DNA of 64,000 bases from Roseicyclus sp. (lineage in GTDB: Bacteria; Pseudomonadota; Alphaproteobacteria; Rhodobacterales; Rhodobacteraceae): NCBI RefSeq assembly GCF_018402035.1, contig NZ_JAGYJN010000002.1, forward strand, positions 1-64,000, read 5' to 3'. Each line of letters opens with the position of its first letter. Position 1 is the first letter of the stretch. This document shows, piece after piece, positions 46,795 through 57,440 of this stretch. A program made the translations under genes and the position numbers. The notes under the pieces are model-generated. The model searched no databases. It was not told where the DNA came from and worked only from the letters and a program-made list of their open reading frames with translations.

Positions 46795-47018
46795 CTACCC
46801 TGCCACTTCGATCTTGTCGTCGCCTTCGAAAAGGATTTCCGCCGAATGCTGAAATCCATCAACTCTTCTTTGGAAAAGGTAGCCTCGACCAAACGATAAT
46901 CCCGCTGTCCCAAATACCGGATAGTGTGGCCGTTGTGACCAATATCGCATAGCAGCAAATTTTTCCGTTTGATGTGATCTTAGCCAGACGTGTGTTGAAT
47001 TTCTCAACGCTCAATCAT
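46795..47018 (-). pseudogene. Small AT-richer ORF, frame broken
   Basis: Corrected reading: about 70 aa starting MIER, then DIKRKNLLL-like residues, CDIGHNGHTIRYLGQRDYRL, VEATFSKEELMDF, and QHSAEILFEGDDKIEVAG at the stop at 46795. No family recognised. The base composition is visibly lower in GC than in neighbouring genes, which suggests later acquisition. Its start overlaps or abuts the end of the oxygenase-like gene on the same strand. Confidence 0.5.
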
Positions 47019-47054
47019 CCCTGGGTTGGGGGCGTGAGGTTTCGCCCCTCTCCA

Positions 47055-47645
47055 CCGATGGTTGAAGCTGACGCTCACCCCCGTCATCGCATCCATGTTC
47101 ATCGGCACCTCGTGGCGCAGCCAACACCCACAGCGGCGCATTAACCCGCCTGCCCGGGTAGACGAAGGCACGCAACTCCCCTCGCACGGCCGTGGGGCGG
47201 CGGGTGGGGGCAGCCATCATCATGCGCGGCGCGGTCTTCCAGCTTGATGGATTTTTGCGCCGGGGGACGACCATAGGTCGTGCGGAAATCACCGAATGGG
47301 GGTGGTGCTGGCTGGTGTGGCGGTCGCCCTCGGGCGGATGTTGATCCAGATCTCGCGCTGCACGATCCCTCGAGGTGTCGAGATTCGAGGTCGGCTACGA
47401 AGGCGCGACGTGCGCATCGAAGCGCCACCACCAGCGTCTTGAAGATCGGAAAGCGCCACGGCAGGTCGGTCAGCGACGCGTAGGAGGTGTAGCCCGGAAG
47501 CTGTTTTCCTCGCACCACTCCTGCGCCTCGTCATCCTCGGCGATGGAGGAAGCACGAGGCTTCCAACTCGTCAGCGTCCACGGCGGAGCCAAGCTCGGCC
47601 AGTTTGTGTGATGAGGCGGGTGACGAAAGCGACAGTCGTGGGCAT
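47055..47645 (-). pseudogene. 2OG-Fe(II) oxygenase-like protein (TIGR02466 type), frame broken
   Basis: Corrected reading from the ATG at 47645: MPTTVAFVTRL, an acidic stretch with IAEDDEAQEWCEENSFPGYT, SYASLTDLPWRFPIFKTLVV, then WINI followed by a Gly/His-rich turn and HHPHSVISGTTYV, KSIKLED, ELRAFVYPG, W-LRHEVPMNM and GVSVSFNHRW near the end. The His-containing turn, SGTTYV strand and WLRHEVP match the TIGR02466 family of putative 2-oxoglutarate/Fe(II) oxygenases. About 195 aa. The exact stop is uncertain because of indels. It lies 136 bp downstream of rplP beyond a terminator, on the same strand. Confidence 0.68.
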
Positions 47646-47705
47646 GGGCGTGATCCTTGGCGTTTGCGTAGGGTGTGCCGTCTGGCTGCCCGGCGCAACG
47701 GGGAA

Positions 47706-47745
47706 AAGAAAAAGCCCCGGCGCGATTGCGTCGGAGGCTCTTTCT
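47706..47745 (-). terminator. Terminator after rplP
   Basis: On the minus strand GCCTCCGACGC-AATC-GCGCCGGGGC is followed by TTTTTCTTTTCC. The stem has mismatches that may be sequence errors. It separates rplP from the accessory genes. Confidence 0.6.
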
Positions 47746-47780
47746 CTGGTGCGGCGCGTGTTTGCAGGCAAACACGCTAC

Positions 47781-48201
47781 CTACGCGCGCGGATTGGTGT
47801 TGCCGATCCTCGCGGACGTCGGGTTTTGATCGGCAGCTTCATCGCGGCAAGGCGCAGGGCCTCTCGCGCGCGGTTTCTTCGTTCACGCCGTCGATCTCGA
47901 ACATGATCCGGCCCGGCTTGGCGCCACAGGCCAGTAATCCGACCGAACCCTTACCTTTACCCATCGGACTTCACCGGCTTGGGTACGACGGGCGTATCCG
48001 GAAGATCGGGATCCACGCACCCGGCCCTGACGCTTCATGTGGCGCGTCATGGCCCGGCGGGCGGCCTGATCTGGCGGGCGGTGACCCGCTCGGGCTGGGG
48101 CATGAGGCCGAAGGTGCCAAGGTCAGGTGGATATACTTGCTTCGCGATGCAGCCTTGTGGAGCTTTGCGGAACTTTGTGCGTTTTGCGGTTCTGGCATCA
48201 T
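47781..48201 (-). pseudogene. rplP: 50S ribosomal protein L16, many frame breaks
   Basis: From the ATG at 48201: a scrambled start followed by QPERVTARQI and the clear RRAMTRHMKRQGRVW, then [39 protein letters not shown] and [15 protein letters not shown]. Stop TAG at 47781-47783. Corrected length about 137 aa. The region around MTRHMKRQGRVW includes Arg81 in E. coli numbering, the residue hydroxylated by the YcfD oxygenase in that species. Confidence 0.88.
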
Positions 48202-48211
48202 CTCGCGCTCC

Positions 48212-48931
48212 TTACCGGTCACGGCGGGGACGTGGGCCCCCACCTTCCTGGGCTCCGCCTGACGGCGATCGCGGGCCGACGGATCATGCCTCAGGATCCT
48301 TGAAGATCAGACCTTGACCCCGATGATCCCATACGGGGTCGAAGCTTCGGACAGGGCATAATCGGTATCGGCGCGGAGCGTGTGCAGCGGCGCCCAGCCC
48401 TCGCGATGCATTCGGTCGGGCGATCACCGGCCGCCAAAGGCGGCCCGCGACGTTGACCCGGATGCCCAGGGCGCCCATGCGCATGGCGTTCTGCACCGCA
48501 CGCTTCACTCGCACGACGGAACGACACCCGGCGTTCCAGCTGCTAGGCCGATGGATCTCTGCGACCAGCGCGGCGTCCAGTTCGGGCTTGCGGACCTCGA
48601 CGATGTTGAAGGTGCAGTTCCTGACGCGGTCAGCGTTCGGCCAGCTTCTTGACGCAGGCCTTCGATGTCGGCGCCCTTCTTTGCCGGTGAGTCCACGCCG
48701 GGGCGGGCAATGTGTGGATCGTTGACGCGGCACTTGCGGTGCGGGCGCTCGATGATCACGCGGCTGACGCCGGACTGCTTGCGCTCTTCCTGCGGATGAA
48801 CGCCGCGCTTGATCTTGAGGTCTTCCAAGCAGAGCGCTGCCGTGTTCGCGGGTGTCGTGCATACCAGCGGCTGTCCCAGGTGCGGTTGGACCTGCAGGCG
48901 CATGCCGATCGGGCTGACTTATGTTACCCAT
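48212..48931 (-). pseudogene. rpsC: 30S ribosomal protein S3, many frame breaks
   Basis: Starts at 48931 (MGN) and gives [79 protein letters not shown] and [19 protein letters not shown] in changing frames. Stop TAA at 48212. About 235 aa when corrected. Eleven bases before rplP. Confidence 0.88.
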
Positions 48932-48933
48932 CT

Positions 48934-49333
48934 GGCAGTCTGCTCGGCTTGAGCGGACCTTTGATGGTCAGCTCGCTTCTGAAAACGGCTTGACTGAATC
49001 TTGCCGGAACCGGGCCACGGCGCCCGCGGGCGGCCCCGCTTCATGACCGCGGTTCTTGCCGACCCAGGCCTCTGCGACGACCAGCGCGTCGACGTCGAGG
49101 CCGTGGTTGTTCTCGGCATTGGCGATGGCGGACTGAAGGCATTTCTTCACGTCGTCAGCGCGTATCCGCTTTTCGGAGAAGGCCAGGTCGCTGCAGGGCC
49201 TTTTCGACGCTACCGTTGCCGCGGATCAACTGCAGCCAGCAGGTTCAATAGCTTCTGCGGGCTGGTCTTCAGCATGCGCAGCTATGCCATCGCCTCGTTA
49301 TCCGCCACGCGGCGGGGATTTATCCTTGCCCAT
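48934..49333 (-). pseudogene. rplV: 50S ribosomal protein L22, many frame breaks
   Basis: Start MGKDKSPRRVADNEAM at 49333. LRMLKTSPQKLLNLLA-like residues follow, then a cleanly open [20 protein letters not shown] and [15 protein letters not shown], then [10 protein letters not shown]-type basic loop and FSELTIK. The exact stop is blurred by indels just before the rpsC start. Confidence 0.87.
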
Positions 49334-49336
49334 GGC

Positions 49337-49616
49337 TTATTTCCTCTTGGCTTTTTTGTCGGCCGCGTGACCGTAATAGGTCCGCGTCGGCGAGATATTC
49401 CCCGAATTTCTGGCCGATCATATCCTCGGTGACATTCACCGGCACATGCTTTTGACCATTGTAGACCCCAAAGGTGAGGCCCACGAACTGGGGCAGGATG
49501 GTGGAACGGCGCGACCAGATCTTGATGACCTCGTTGCGGCCGGATTCCCGGGCTTTCTCGGCCTTCTTGAGGACGTAAGCGTCGACAAAAGGCCCTTTCC
49601 AGACGGAACGCGACAT
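49337..49616 (-). pseudogene. rpsS: 30S ribosomal protein S19, frame broken near the 3' end
   Basis: Intact from [20 protein letters not shown] to [10 protein letters not shown]. One extra base near 49392 then shifts the frame. Removing it restores [18 protein letters not shown] and the TAA at 49337-49339, giving the normal 92 aa. Marks the right-hand edge of the broken zone. Confidence 0.92.
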
Positions 49617-49619
49617 GGA

Positions 49620-50462
49620 TCAGCGCCCTTTCTTCTTGGCGTGACGCGAGCGGATAATCAGCTTTTGCGACGCCTTGTTCTTGTTGCGGGTACGACGACC
49701 CTTGGTGTCCTTACCCCAAGGCGTAACCGGTGTACGGCCACCCGAGGTCCGACCCTCACCACCACCATGGGGGTGATCGATCGGGTTCATCGCGACACCG
49801 CGAACGGCAGGACGCTTGCCCATATGGCGGACACGGCCCGCCTTGCCGAGGTTCTGGTTGGAATTGTCGGGGTTCGACACGGCACCGACGGTGGCCATGC
49901 ATTCCTGACGGACCAGACGCAATTCGCCCGAGGACAGGCGGATCTGCGCATAGCCGCCATCGCGACCGACAAACTGGGCATAGGTGCCTGCTGCGCGCGC
50001 CATCTGGCCACCCTTGCCGGGCTTAAGCTCGATGTTGTGCACGATGGTACCGATCGGCATGCCCGAGAAAGGCATCGCATTGCCCGGCTTGATGTCGACC
50101 TTGGACCCGGCGACGACCTTATCGCCCACGCCCAAACGCTGGGGGGCAAGGATATAGGCCTGTTCGCCATCCTCATAGCGCACCAGCGCAATGAAGGCGG
50201 TACGGTTGGGATCGTATTCGATCCGCTCGACGGTTGCCGAGATATCGAACTTGGTGCGCTTGAAATCGACGATGCGATACAGACGCTTTGCGCCACCACC
50301 ACGCCGGCGTGCGGTGATCCGTCCGGTATTGTTCCGGCCGCCATTTCCCGTCAGACCCTCGGTGAGGGATTTGACAGGGCGACCTTTCCAAAGCTCCGAA
50401 CGGTCGATCAGCACCAGCCCGCGCTGGCCCGGCGTCGTCGGCTTATACGACTTGAGTGCCAT
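49620..50462 (-). CDS. rplB: 50S ribosomal protein L2
   Basis: 280 aa, [20 protein letters not shown]. The peptidyl-transferase-proximal region [20 protein letters not shown] is intact. C-terminal basic tail [14 protein letters not shown]. Three bases before rpsS. Confidence 0.98.
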   Translation of the reverse strand: MALKSYKPTTPGQRGLVLIDRSELWKGRPVKSLTEGLTGNGGRNNTGRITARRRGGGAKRLYRIVDFKRTKFDISATVERIEYDPNRTAFIALVRYEDGEQAYILAPQRLGVGDKVVAGSKVDIKPGNAMPFSGMPIGTIVHNIELKPGKGGQMARAAGTYAQFVGRDGGYAQIRLSSGELRLVRQECMATVGAVSNPDNSNQNLGKAGRVRHMGKRPAVRGVAMNPIDHPHGGGEGRTSGGRTPVTPWGKDTKGRRTRNKNKASQKLIIRSRHAKKKGR

Positions 50463-50628
50463 GCTTTCTGTCTTCCGTTGCTTTGCGGGGCAGGGAGCCC
50501 CGATTTTGGTATAGGGCCCCGAAGGTCCCCGGTGGAATTCGCCGGTCAGATCGCGCGTATCGCGCCCCTACCCCGGGAAAAACACGCGGCCCCGAGTAAA
50601 CCCGGAGCCGGCAAGATGCCGCGATCTA

Positions 50629-50925
50629 TTAAAGACCGGTTGCGACGTCAATGGTGTTACCCTCTTCGAGGGTGACATAGGCCTTTTTGACATCCTTGCG
50701 GGTGCCGGGACGGCCACGGAAGCGCTTGTTCTTGCCCTTGGTGATGGTCGTGTTCACGGCCTTCACCTTGACGCCGAACAGCTCTTCGACGGCTTGCTTG
50801 ATCTGCGGCTTGTTGCTGTCAATCGCCACTTCGAAAACGACGGCACCATTCTCGGATGCCATGGTCGCCTTTTCGGTGATGATCGGCTTGCGGATCACGT
50901 CGTAATGTTCTGCTTTCGCGCTCAT
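50629..50925 (-). CDS. rplW: 50S ribosomal protein L23
   Basis: 98 aa. [20 protein letters not shown] and [20 protein letters not shown]. Docking site for trigger factor and SRP at the exit tunnel. Overlaps rplD by ATGA; a 166-bp gap without evident features separates it from rplB. Confidence 0.97.
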   Translation of the reverse strand: MSAKAEHYDVIRKPIITEKATMASENGAVVFEVAIDSNKPQIKQAVEELFGVKVKAVNTTITKGKNKRFRGRPGTRKDVKKAYVTLEEGNTIDVATGL

Positions 50926-51542
50926 TGCAGACGAGCCTCCAGTGCTTCGAGACCAGCGCGGGTAATCACCAGCGTGTCACGCTTCAGAATGTCATAGACG
51001 TTGGCGCCCATCGAGGGCAGCACATCGAGACCTTCGATATTGCGCGCGGCCATGACGAAGTTTTCGTCCAGCGTTGCCCCATCGATGATCAGCGTGCGCT
51101 TCCAGCCAAGGTTCTTGACCTGCTTGGCCAGTGCCGATGTCTTGGCGCTGTCCATCGCTGCGGCGTCGAGAACGACGAGGTTCCCCTCGGCGGCCTTGGC
51201 GCTCAGCGCATGCTTGAGGCCAAGCGCGCGGAACTTCTTGGGCAGATCATGCGCATGGCTGCGCGGTGTCGGGCCCTTGTAGATACCACCCTTGCGGAAG
51301 ATCGGCGCATTGCGGTCACCGTGGCGTGCGCCGCCGGTGCCTTTTTGCTTGTAGATCTTCTTGGTCGAGTAGCTGGTTTCCGAGCGGGTCTTGACCTTGT
51401 GGGTGCCAGCCTGCGCCTTGTTGCGCTGCCAGCGGACCACACGGTGCAGGATGTCGGCGCGAGGTTCCAAGCCGAAGATATCTTCGCCCAGATCGACCGA
51501 GCCGGCTGTGCCGCCGTCCAGTTTGATCACGTCGAGTTTCAT
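50922..51542 (-). CDS. rplD: 50S ribosomal protein L4
   Basis: 206 aa. [20 protein letters not shown], the tunnel loop [20 protein letters not shown] and [20 protein letters not shown]. In E. coli L4 controls the S10 operon; not shown here. Overlaps rplC by 4 nt. Confidence 0.97.
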   Translation of the reverse strand: MKLDVIKLDGGTAGSVDLGEDIFGLEPRADILHRVVRWQRNKAQAGTHKVKTRSETSYSTKKIYKQKGTGGARHGDRNAPIFRKGGIYKGPTPRSHAHDLPKKFRALGLKHALSAKAAEGNLVVLDAAAMDSAKTSALAKQVKNLGWKRTLIIDGATLDENFVMAARNIEGLDVLPSMGANVYDILKRDTLVITRAGLEALEARLQ

Positions 51543-52372
51543 TCCTCACCATCCTTCTTCTCGGCCGATGCATCAGCCTCGGTGGCGTCCATCGCGGCGG
51601 CTTCTGCTTGTGCTGCGGCGGCTGCGGCGGCTTCTGCCTCGGCTACGGCTTGTGCGGCGGCGGCCTCAGCGGCGGCGGCTGCTTCGGCGGCGGCAACGGA
51701 GCGCAGCGCTGCGGGGAGCACGGCGTCATCGGGGAACGGCTTTTTCACCGCATCCTTGACGGTGACCCAACCACCCTTGGAGCCGGGGACAGCACCCTTG
51801 ACCATGATCAGGCCACGGTCGCTATCGGTGCGCACAACCTGAAGGTTCTGCGTCGTCACGCGGGCAGCACCCATGTGACCGGCCATCTTCTTGCCTTTGA
51901 ACACCTTGCCGGGGTCTTGACACTGACCGGTCGAACCATGCGAGCGGTGGCTGATCGACACACCGTGCGAGGCACGCAGACCGCCGAAATTGTGCCGCTT
52001 CATGGCACCGGCGAAACCCTTACCGATCGAGGTGCCCGTCACATCGACGAACTGACCTGCAAAGTAATGATCGGCGATGATTTCTTCGCCGACGGGCAGC
52101 ATATTCTCGGCATCCACGCGGAACTCCACAAGCTTGCGCTTGGGGGCAACGTTTGCGGCAGCGAAATGGCCACGCATCGGCGCGGTGACGCGCTTGACCT
52201 TGGCGGTGCCCGCACCAAGCTGAACGGCGGTATAGCCGTCACGCTCGGGCGTGCGCTGTGCCACGACCTGCAGATTATCGAGTTGAAGAACGGTCACGGG
52301 CACTTGCCGTCCGTCTTCCATGAACAGCCGGGTCATGCCCAGCTTCTTGGCGATGATACCAGAGCGCAACAT
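51539..52372 (-). CDS. rplC: 50S ribosomal protein L3 with Ala/Glu-rich tail
   Basis: 277 aa from [18 protein letters not shown]; the ATG at 52378 is in frame but too close to the GGGGGG ribosome-binding site. The L3 core includes [20 protein letters not shown] and [10 protein letters not shown]. About 50 residues of mostly Ala and Glu follow the usual L3 end, a low-complexity extension that makes it longer than the roughly 210 aa of E. coli L3. Confidence 0.96.
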   Translation of the reverse strand: MLRSGIIAKKLGMTRLFMEDGRQVPVTVLQLDNLQVVAQRTPERDGYTAVQLGAGTAKVKRVTAPMRGHFAAANVAPKRKLVEFRVDAENMLPVGEEIIADHYFAGQFVDVTGTSIGKGFAGAMKRHNFGGLRASHGVSISHRSHGSTGQCQDPGKVFKGKKMAGHMGAARVTTQNLQVVRTDSDRGLIMVKGAVPGSKGGWVTVKDAVKKPFPDDAVLPAALRSVAAAEAAAAAEAAAAQAVAEAEAAAAAAAQAEAAAMDATEADASAEKKDGEE

Positions 52373-52386
52373 TGTCATTGCCCCCC

Positions 52387-52701
52387 TTATACCTTGATCT
52401 CGACATCCACGCCGGCGGCGAGGTCGAGCTTCATCAGCGCGTCCACCGTCTGCGGGGTCGGATCGACAATATCAAGCAGACGCTTGTGGGTACGAATCTC
52501 CCACTGGTCACGCGATTTCTTGTCGATGTGGGGGCCACGGAGAACCGTGAACTTCTCGATCTTGTTGGGAAGCGGAATCGGGCCGCGCACTTGGGCGCCG
52601 GTGCGCTTCGCAGTGTTCACGATCTCCGCTGTGGAAGCATCGAGAACCCGGAAATCGAACGCCTTAAGGCGGATCCGGATATTCTGGCTGGCAATCGCCA
52701 T
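52387..52701 (-). CDS. rpsJ: 30S ribosomal protein S10
   Basis: 104 aa. [20 protein letters not shown] and the conserved [20 protein letters not shown]. NusB partner in antitermination. First gene of the S10 operon, 216 bp downstream of tuf. Confidence 0.98.
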   Translation of the reverse strand: MAIASQNIRIRLKAFDFRVLDASTAEIVNTAKRTGAQVRGPIPLPNKIEKFTVLRGPHIDKKSRDQWEIRTHKRLLDIVDPTPQTVDALMKLDLAAGVDVEIKV

Positions 52702-52847
52702 CTTGTTTTCCTTTCAGTTGAGAGGAGGGGGGATATCCACCCCTCGTCGAACCGGTTTCATTGATCCGGTCTTTTGACCGGTGAAGGCCGCGCAAATACA
52801 GCGCGACCTTCGATTGTTCAAGCCAAGATCTCTAGGATCAGGACCGT

Positions 52848-52875
52848 ATCTGCGATCAGGCGAGGATCTTCGACA
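52848..52875. repeat. Second copy of the tuf 3'-end sequence
   Basis: A 28-bp direct repeat identical to 52910-52937, which spans the last codons and stop of tuf (VSKILA-stop). The copies are 62 bp apart, in the tuf-rpsJ spacer. It looks like a remnant of recombination between tuf tails. Confidence 0.85.
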
Positions 52876-52917
52876 AACCCCTTTGGGCGCGTCGGGTGAT
52901 CCTTGCCCGATCTGCGA

Positions 52918-54093
52918 TCAGGCGAGGATCTTCGACACGACGCCTGCGCCGACGGTGCGGCCGCCTTCGCGGATCGCGAAGCGCAGGCCGTCTTCCATCG
53001 CGATGGGCGCGATCAGCTCGACCGTGAACTTCAGGTTGTCGCCGGGCATCACCATCTCGGTGCCGGCGGGCAACTCAACCGTGCCGGTCACATCCGTCGT
53101 GCGGAAGTAGAACTGCGGGCGGTAGTTCGCAAAGAACGGCGTGTGACGGCCACCCTCTTCCTTGGTCAAGATATAGGCCTCGGCCTCGAACTTGGTGTGC
53201 GGCTTGACCGAGCCGGGCTTGCACAGCACTTGGCCGCGCTCAACCGCCTCACGGTCGATCCCGCGCAAGAGCGCGCCGATGTTGTCGCCCGCCTCACCAC
53301 GATCCAAGAGCTTGCGGAACATCTCAACACCCGTGCAGGTCGTCTTCTGCGTCGTGCGGATACCCACGATCTCAAGTTCGTCGCCCACGTTCACAACACC
53401 GCGCTCAACGCGGCCGGTCACAACCGTGCCACGGCCCGAGATCGAGAACACATCTTCAATCGGCATCAAGAAGGGCTTGTCCACCGCGCGGGTCGGCGTC
53501 GGGATGTAGCTGTCAACCGCTTCCATCAGCGCGCGGATCGAGCTCTCGCCGATCTCGGGCTGCGTGCCGTTCATCGCATGCAGCGCCGAACCCTTGACGA
53601 TTGGAATATCGTCGCCGGGGTAATCATACGAGGTCAGAAGCTCGCGCACTTCCATCTCGACGAGCTCCAAAAGCTCTTCGTCGTCAACCTGGTCGACCTT
53701 GTTGAGGTACACAACCATGAAGGGGATGCCCACCTGACGGCCAAGCAAGATATGCTCGCGCGTCTGCGGCATCGGGCCGTCGGCCGCGTTCACCACCAAG
53801 ATCGCGCCGTCCATCTGCGCCGCACCGGTGATCATGTTCTTCACATAATCCGCGTGGCCGGGGCAATCGACATGGGCGTAGTGACGCGCTTCGGTCTCGT
53901 ATTCCACATGCGCCGTCGAGATCGTGATCCCGCGCGCCTTCTCTTCCGGCGCGCCGTCGATCTGGTCATAGGCACGGAATTCGCCAAAATACTTCGTAAT
54001 CGCCGCCGTCAGCGTCGTCTTGCCATGGTCCACGTGACCAATCGTGCCGATGTTCACATGCGGCTTGTTACGTTCAAACTTTGCCTTTGCCAT
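52918..54093 (-). CDS. tuf: Elongation factor Tu
   Basis: 391 aa from [21 protein letters not shown]1 [10 protein letters not shown]3 DCPGH, G4 NKVD. Brings aminoacyl-tRNA to the ribosome. The C-terminal domain with [16 protein letters not shown] is complete. Fourth gene of the str operon (rpsL-rpsG-fusA-tuf). A second tuf copy is usual in this order but lies outside the window if present. Confidence 0.98.
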   Translation of the reverse strand: MAKAKFERNKPHVNIGTIGHVDHGKTTLTAAITKYFGEFRAYDQIDGAPEEKARGITISTAHVEYETEARHYAHVDCPGHADYVKNMITGAAQMDGAILVVNAADGPMPQTREHILLGRQVGIPFMVVYLNKVDQVDDEELLELVEMEVRELLTSYDYPGDDIPIVKGSALHAMNGTQPEIGESSIRALMEAVDSYIPTPTRAVDKPFLMPIEDVFSISGRGTVVTGRVERGVVNVGDELEIVGIRTTQKTTCTGVEMFRKLLDRGEAGDNIGALLRGIDREAVERGQVLCKPGSVKPHTKFEAEAYILTKEEGGRHTPFFANYRPQFYFRTTDVTGTVELPAGTEMVMPGDNLKFTVELIAPIAMEDGLRFAIREGGRTVGAGVVSKILA

Positions 54094-54114
54094 GATGGCC
54101 TCCTTAACGGGTCG

Positions 54115-54173
54115 ATGGGGCAACGCCCCACCCTACGGTGGTGGGTAGGGCGGGTTTGACCCCGCCGCCCCGG
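54115..54173. repeat. GGTGGG/CCCACC palindromic element (tuf-fusA spacer)
   Basis: GGGGCAACGCCCCACCCTAC followed by GTGGGTAGGGCGGGTTTGAC and CCCGCC: a diverged member of the family at 36624, 42407 and 63598, placed between fusA and tuf. Confidence 0.7.
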
Positions 54174-56297
54174 TTATGCGTATTTCGCTTGGATCTCTTC
54201 CGAGATGTTGTGCGGAACCGGCTCGTAATGGTCGAACAGCATCGTGAACTGCGCGCGGCCCGAAGACATGGAGCGCAGCGTGTTGATGTAGCCGAACATG
54301 TTGGCCAGCGGAACGAAAGCGTTGATCACATTCGCGTTGCCGCGGCTTTCTTGGCCGGTCACTTGACCACGACGCGAGGTCAGGTCGCCGATGATGCCGC
54401 CGGTGTAATCCTCGGGCGTCACCACTTCGACCTTCATGATCGGCTCGAGCAGCTTGGCCCCTGCCCGCTTCAGACCTTCGCGCATGCCCATGCGGGCGGC
54501 GATCTCAAAAGCGAGAACCGAGGAGTCCACATCGTGGAACTTACCATCCAAGAGCGCGACCTTGAAATCGATCACGGGGAAGCCCGCAAGCGGACCGCTG
54601 TCCATGACCGACTTGATGCCCTTTTCGACGCCGGGGATGTATTCCTTGGGAACCGCGCCACCCACGATACGGGATTCGAAGGTGTAGCCTTCGCCCGGTT
54701 CGGTCGGCGAGATTTCCAGCTTGACCTCGGCGTACTGACCAGACCCACCCGACTGTTTCTTGTGGGTATAGGTATGTTCGATCTTTTGGCCGATGGTCTC
54801 GCGATAGGCCACCTGCGGCGCACCGATATTCGCCTCGACCTTGAATTCACGACGCAGGCGGTCGATCAGGATGTCGAGGTGAAGTTCGCCCATGCCACGC
54901 ATGATGGTCTGGCCGGATTCGATGTCGGTTTCCACGCGGAACGAGGGATCTTCGGCCGCCAAACGCTGCAGGCCGAGCGACATTTTCTCTTGGTCGGCTT
55001 TGGTCTTGGGCTCGACCGCAATCTCGATCACCGGATCGGGGAAGGTCATGGTTTCCAAGACCACCGGATGGGCCGGATCACACAGCGTGTCGCCGGTGGT
55101 GGTGTCTTTCAGACCCGCAAGCGCGATGATGTCGCCGGCAAATGCCTCGGCGATTTCTTCTTGCTTGTTGGCATGCATCATCACCATGCGGCCGATCCGC
55201 TCGCGCTTGCCCTTGGTCGCGTTCAGAAGCTGGTCGCCCTTCTTCATCTGGCCCGAGTAGATACGGGTGAAGGTGAGCGTGCCCATGAACGGGTCGTTCA
55301 TGATCTTGAACGCCAGACCGGCGAAGGGCTGTGCATCTTCTGCCGAGCGCGCGATGTTGCGGGTTTCCGTCTCATCGCCCGGTGCAAAGCCCATATAGGC
55401 CGGCACATCAAGCGGACCGGGAAGGTAATCGACCACAGCGTTGAGAAGCGGCTGAACACCCTTGTTCTTGAAGGCAGAGCCGCCAAGGACAGGCACGAAG
55501 GTCATCGACAAGCAACCCTTGCGGATCAGCTTGCGCAGCGCCGGGACGTCGGGCTCTTGGCCTTCGAGATAGGCCTCCATCGCCGCGTCATCCATTTCGA
55601 CCGCATTCTCGATCAGAACGGAGCGCCACTCATCGGCGAGGTCTTGCAACTCGGCACGGATAGGCTGACGCGTCCAAGATGCGCCCAGATCTTCACCTTC
55701 CCAGACCCATTCTTCCATGGTCACGAGATCAACGATACCTTCGAGCTGATCTTCGGCACCGATTGGGAAGTTCACGGGAACAGGTGTCGCACCTGTGCGG
55801 TCTTTGATCATCTTCACGCATTTGAAGTAGTCAGCGCCGATCTTGTCCATCTTGTTGACAAAGACCATGCGCGGCACCTTGTAGCGGTCAGCCTGACGCC
55901 ACACGGTTTCGGTCTGAGGCTCGACACCGGCGTTGGCGTCAAGCAGAGCGACCGCGCCGTCAAGAACCGCCAGCGAACGCTCGACTTCGATGGTGAAGTC
56001 CACGTGGCCGGGGGTGTCGATGATGTTGAAGCGCACCTTGGTATCCGAGGTGCCTTCGGCGGTCGGGTCTTCTTGCCACTGCCAAAAGGTCGTGGTCGCA
56101 GCAGAGGTGATGGTGATCCCGCGCTCTTGCTCTTGCTCCATCCAGTCCATGGTAGCTGCGCCATCATGGACTTCGCCGATCTTGTGAGACCGACCAGTGT
56201 AATACAGGATACGTTCTGTCGTTGTGGTTTTGCCCGCGTCAATATGGGCCATAATCCCAAAGTTGCGGTAGCGCTCCAGCGGATATTCGCGTGCCAT
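54174..56297 (-). CDS. fusA: Elongation factor G
   Basis: 707 aa. G1 [21 protein letters not shown]3 DTPGHVDF, G4 NKMDKIGAD, and the domain IV/V sequence ([40 protein letters not shown]). Drives translocation. Third gene of the str operon. Confidence 0.98.
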   Translation of the reverse strand: MAREYPLERYRNFGIMAHIDAGKTTTTERILYYTGRSHKIGEVHDGAATMDWMEQEQERGITITSAATTTFWQWQEDPTAEGTSDTKVRFNIIDTPGHVDFTIEVERSLAVLDGAVALLDANAGVEPQTETVWRQADRYKVPRMVFVNKMDKIGADYFKCVKMIKDRTGATPVPVNFPIGAEDQLEGIVDLVTMEEWVWEGEDLGASWTRQPIRAELQDLADEWRSVLIENAVEMDDAAMEAYLEGQEPDVPALRKLIRKGCLSMTFVPVLGGSAFKNKGVQPLLNAVVDYLPGPLDVPAYMGFAPGDETETRNIARSAEDAQPFAGLAFKIMNDPFMGTLTFTRIYSGQMKKGDQLLNATKGKRERIGRMVMMHANKQEEIAEAFAGDIIALAGLKDTTTGDTLCDPAHPVVLETMTFPDPVIEIAVEPKTKADQEKMSLGLQRLAAEDPSFRVETDIESGQTIMRGMGELHLDILIDRLRREFKVEANIGAPQVAYRETIGQKIEHTYTHKKQSGGSGQYAEVKLEISPTEPGEGYTFESRIVGGAVPKEYIPGVEKGIKSVMDSGPLAGFPVIDFKVALLDGKFHDVDSSVLAFEIAARMGMREGLKRAGAKLLEPIMKVEVVTPEDYTGGIIGDLTSRRGQVTGQESRGNANVINAFVPLANMFGYINTLRSMSSGRAQFTMLFDHYEPVPHNISEEIQAKYA

Positions 56298-56324
56298 CTG
56301 GTGGTCCTCAGGCTAGAATTAAAA

Positions 56325-56807
<483 letters not shown>

Positions 56808-57179
56808 TTACTTGGGGCGCTTCGCGCCGTATTTCGAACGACGCTGGCGGCGATCCTTGACGCCCTGCGTGTCGAGAACACCGCGAAGGATGTGGTAGCG
56901 CACGCCGGGAAGGTCCTTCACCCGGCCGCCACGGATCAGGACAACCGAGTGTTCCTGAAGGTTGTGGCTTTCACCCGGAATGTAGCTGATGACCTCGAAC
57001 CCGTTGGTCAGGCGCACCTTGGCGACTTTCCGCATGGCCGAGTTCGGCTTTTTCGGCGTGGTGGTGTAGACGCGCGTGCATACGCCGCGTTTCTGCGGGC
57101 AGGACTCCAGGTGCTGGGACTTGGAGCGTTTCACTTTGGGCTGCCGCGGCTTGCGGATCAGCTGTTGAATCGTCGGCAT
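56808..57179 (-). CDS. rpsL: 30S ribosomal protein S12
   Basis: 123 aa. [40 protein letters not shown] and [20 protein letters not shown]. The Lys residues whose mutation gives streptomycin resistance (in TTPKKPNSA and RVKDLPGV) are the wild-type ones. First gene of the str operon. Confidence 0.98.
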   Translation of the reverse strand: MPTIQQLIRKPRQPKVKRSKSQHLESCPQKRGVCTRVYTTTPKKPNSAMRKVAKVRLTNGFEVISYIPGESHNLQEHSVVLIRGGRVKDLPGVRYHILRGVLDTQGVKDRRQRRSKYGAKRPK

Positions 57180-57374
57180 TCGGTTCCCCGTCTTGCTCTC
57201 TCATGTCGGCGGCATTTCCACGCGATGCGCGAAAACACCAAAGCCGCAAGCATCCCTTCCCTACCTGGAGGACGCTGCGGTGGAAGTTTCAGAGGATCGG
57301 GGCACATCAAAGGCCCGGATCATGACCACTACAAATCTGTATTAGGCAAGGCGTTACCCCTGCCGAGTGAGCGG

Positions 57375-57403
57375 GCTATAGGGGGAGTCGGAGCGGGTGT
57401 CAA
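57375..57403 (-). promoter_or_regulatory. Promoter of the str operon
   Basis: Minus-strand TTGACA (57398-57403) and TATAGC (57375-57380) with 17-bp spacing, about 190 bp before rpsL. A near-consensus vegetative promoter; the long leader between it and rpsL has no gene. Confidence 0.7.
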
Positions 57404-57440
57404 CCGCGCCCGGCATTGCCACCAAAACAGGCGCAAATCA

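Larger units (their letters stand above)
45005..49395. other. Zone of dense frame breaks across essential genes
   Basis: Every gene from the start of rplX to the end of rpsS can be read only by changing frame repeatedly, often within 20-60 nt. Breaks are single-base gains or losses, several in homopolymers: AAAAA reduced to AAAA in rplX near 45007, and an extra G in runs in the antitoxin near 46293 and in the Doc active-site motif near 46538. The genes on both sides are intact. The best explanation is uncorrected read error in the assembly. Confidence 0.85.

Noticed and set aside
45005-49395. True pseudogenisation of a second, spare S10 segment
   Set aside because: The flanking operon genes are single, in order and joined without duplication, so this is the only copy in the operon. 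Decay of eight essential genes at once is implausible.
51539-51720. Separate gene for the Ala/Glu-rich region at the end of L3
   Set aside because: The frame is continuous with rplC and ends at its stop. It is a low-complexity tail, not a new gene.
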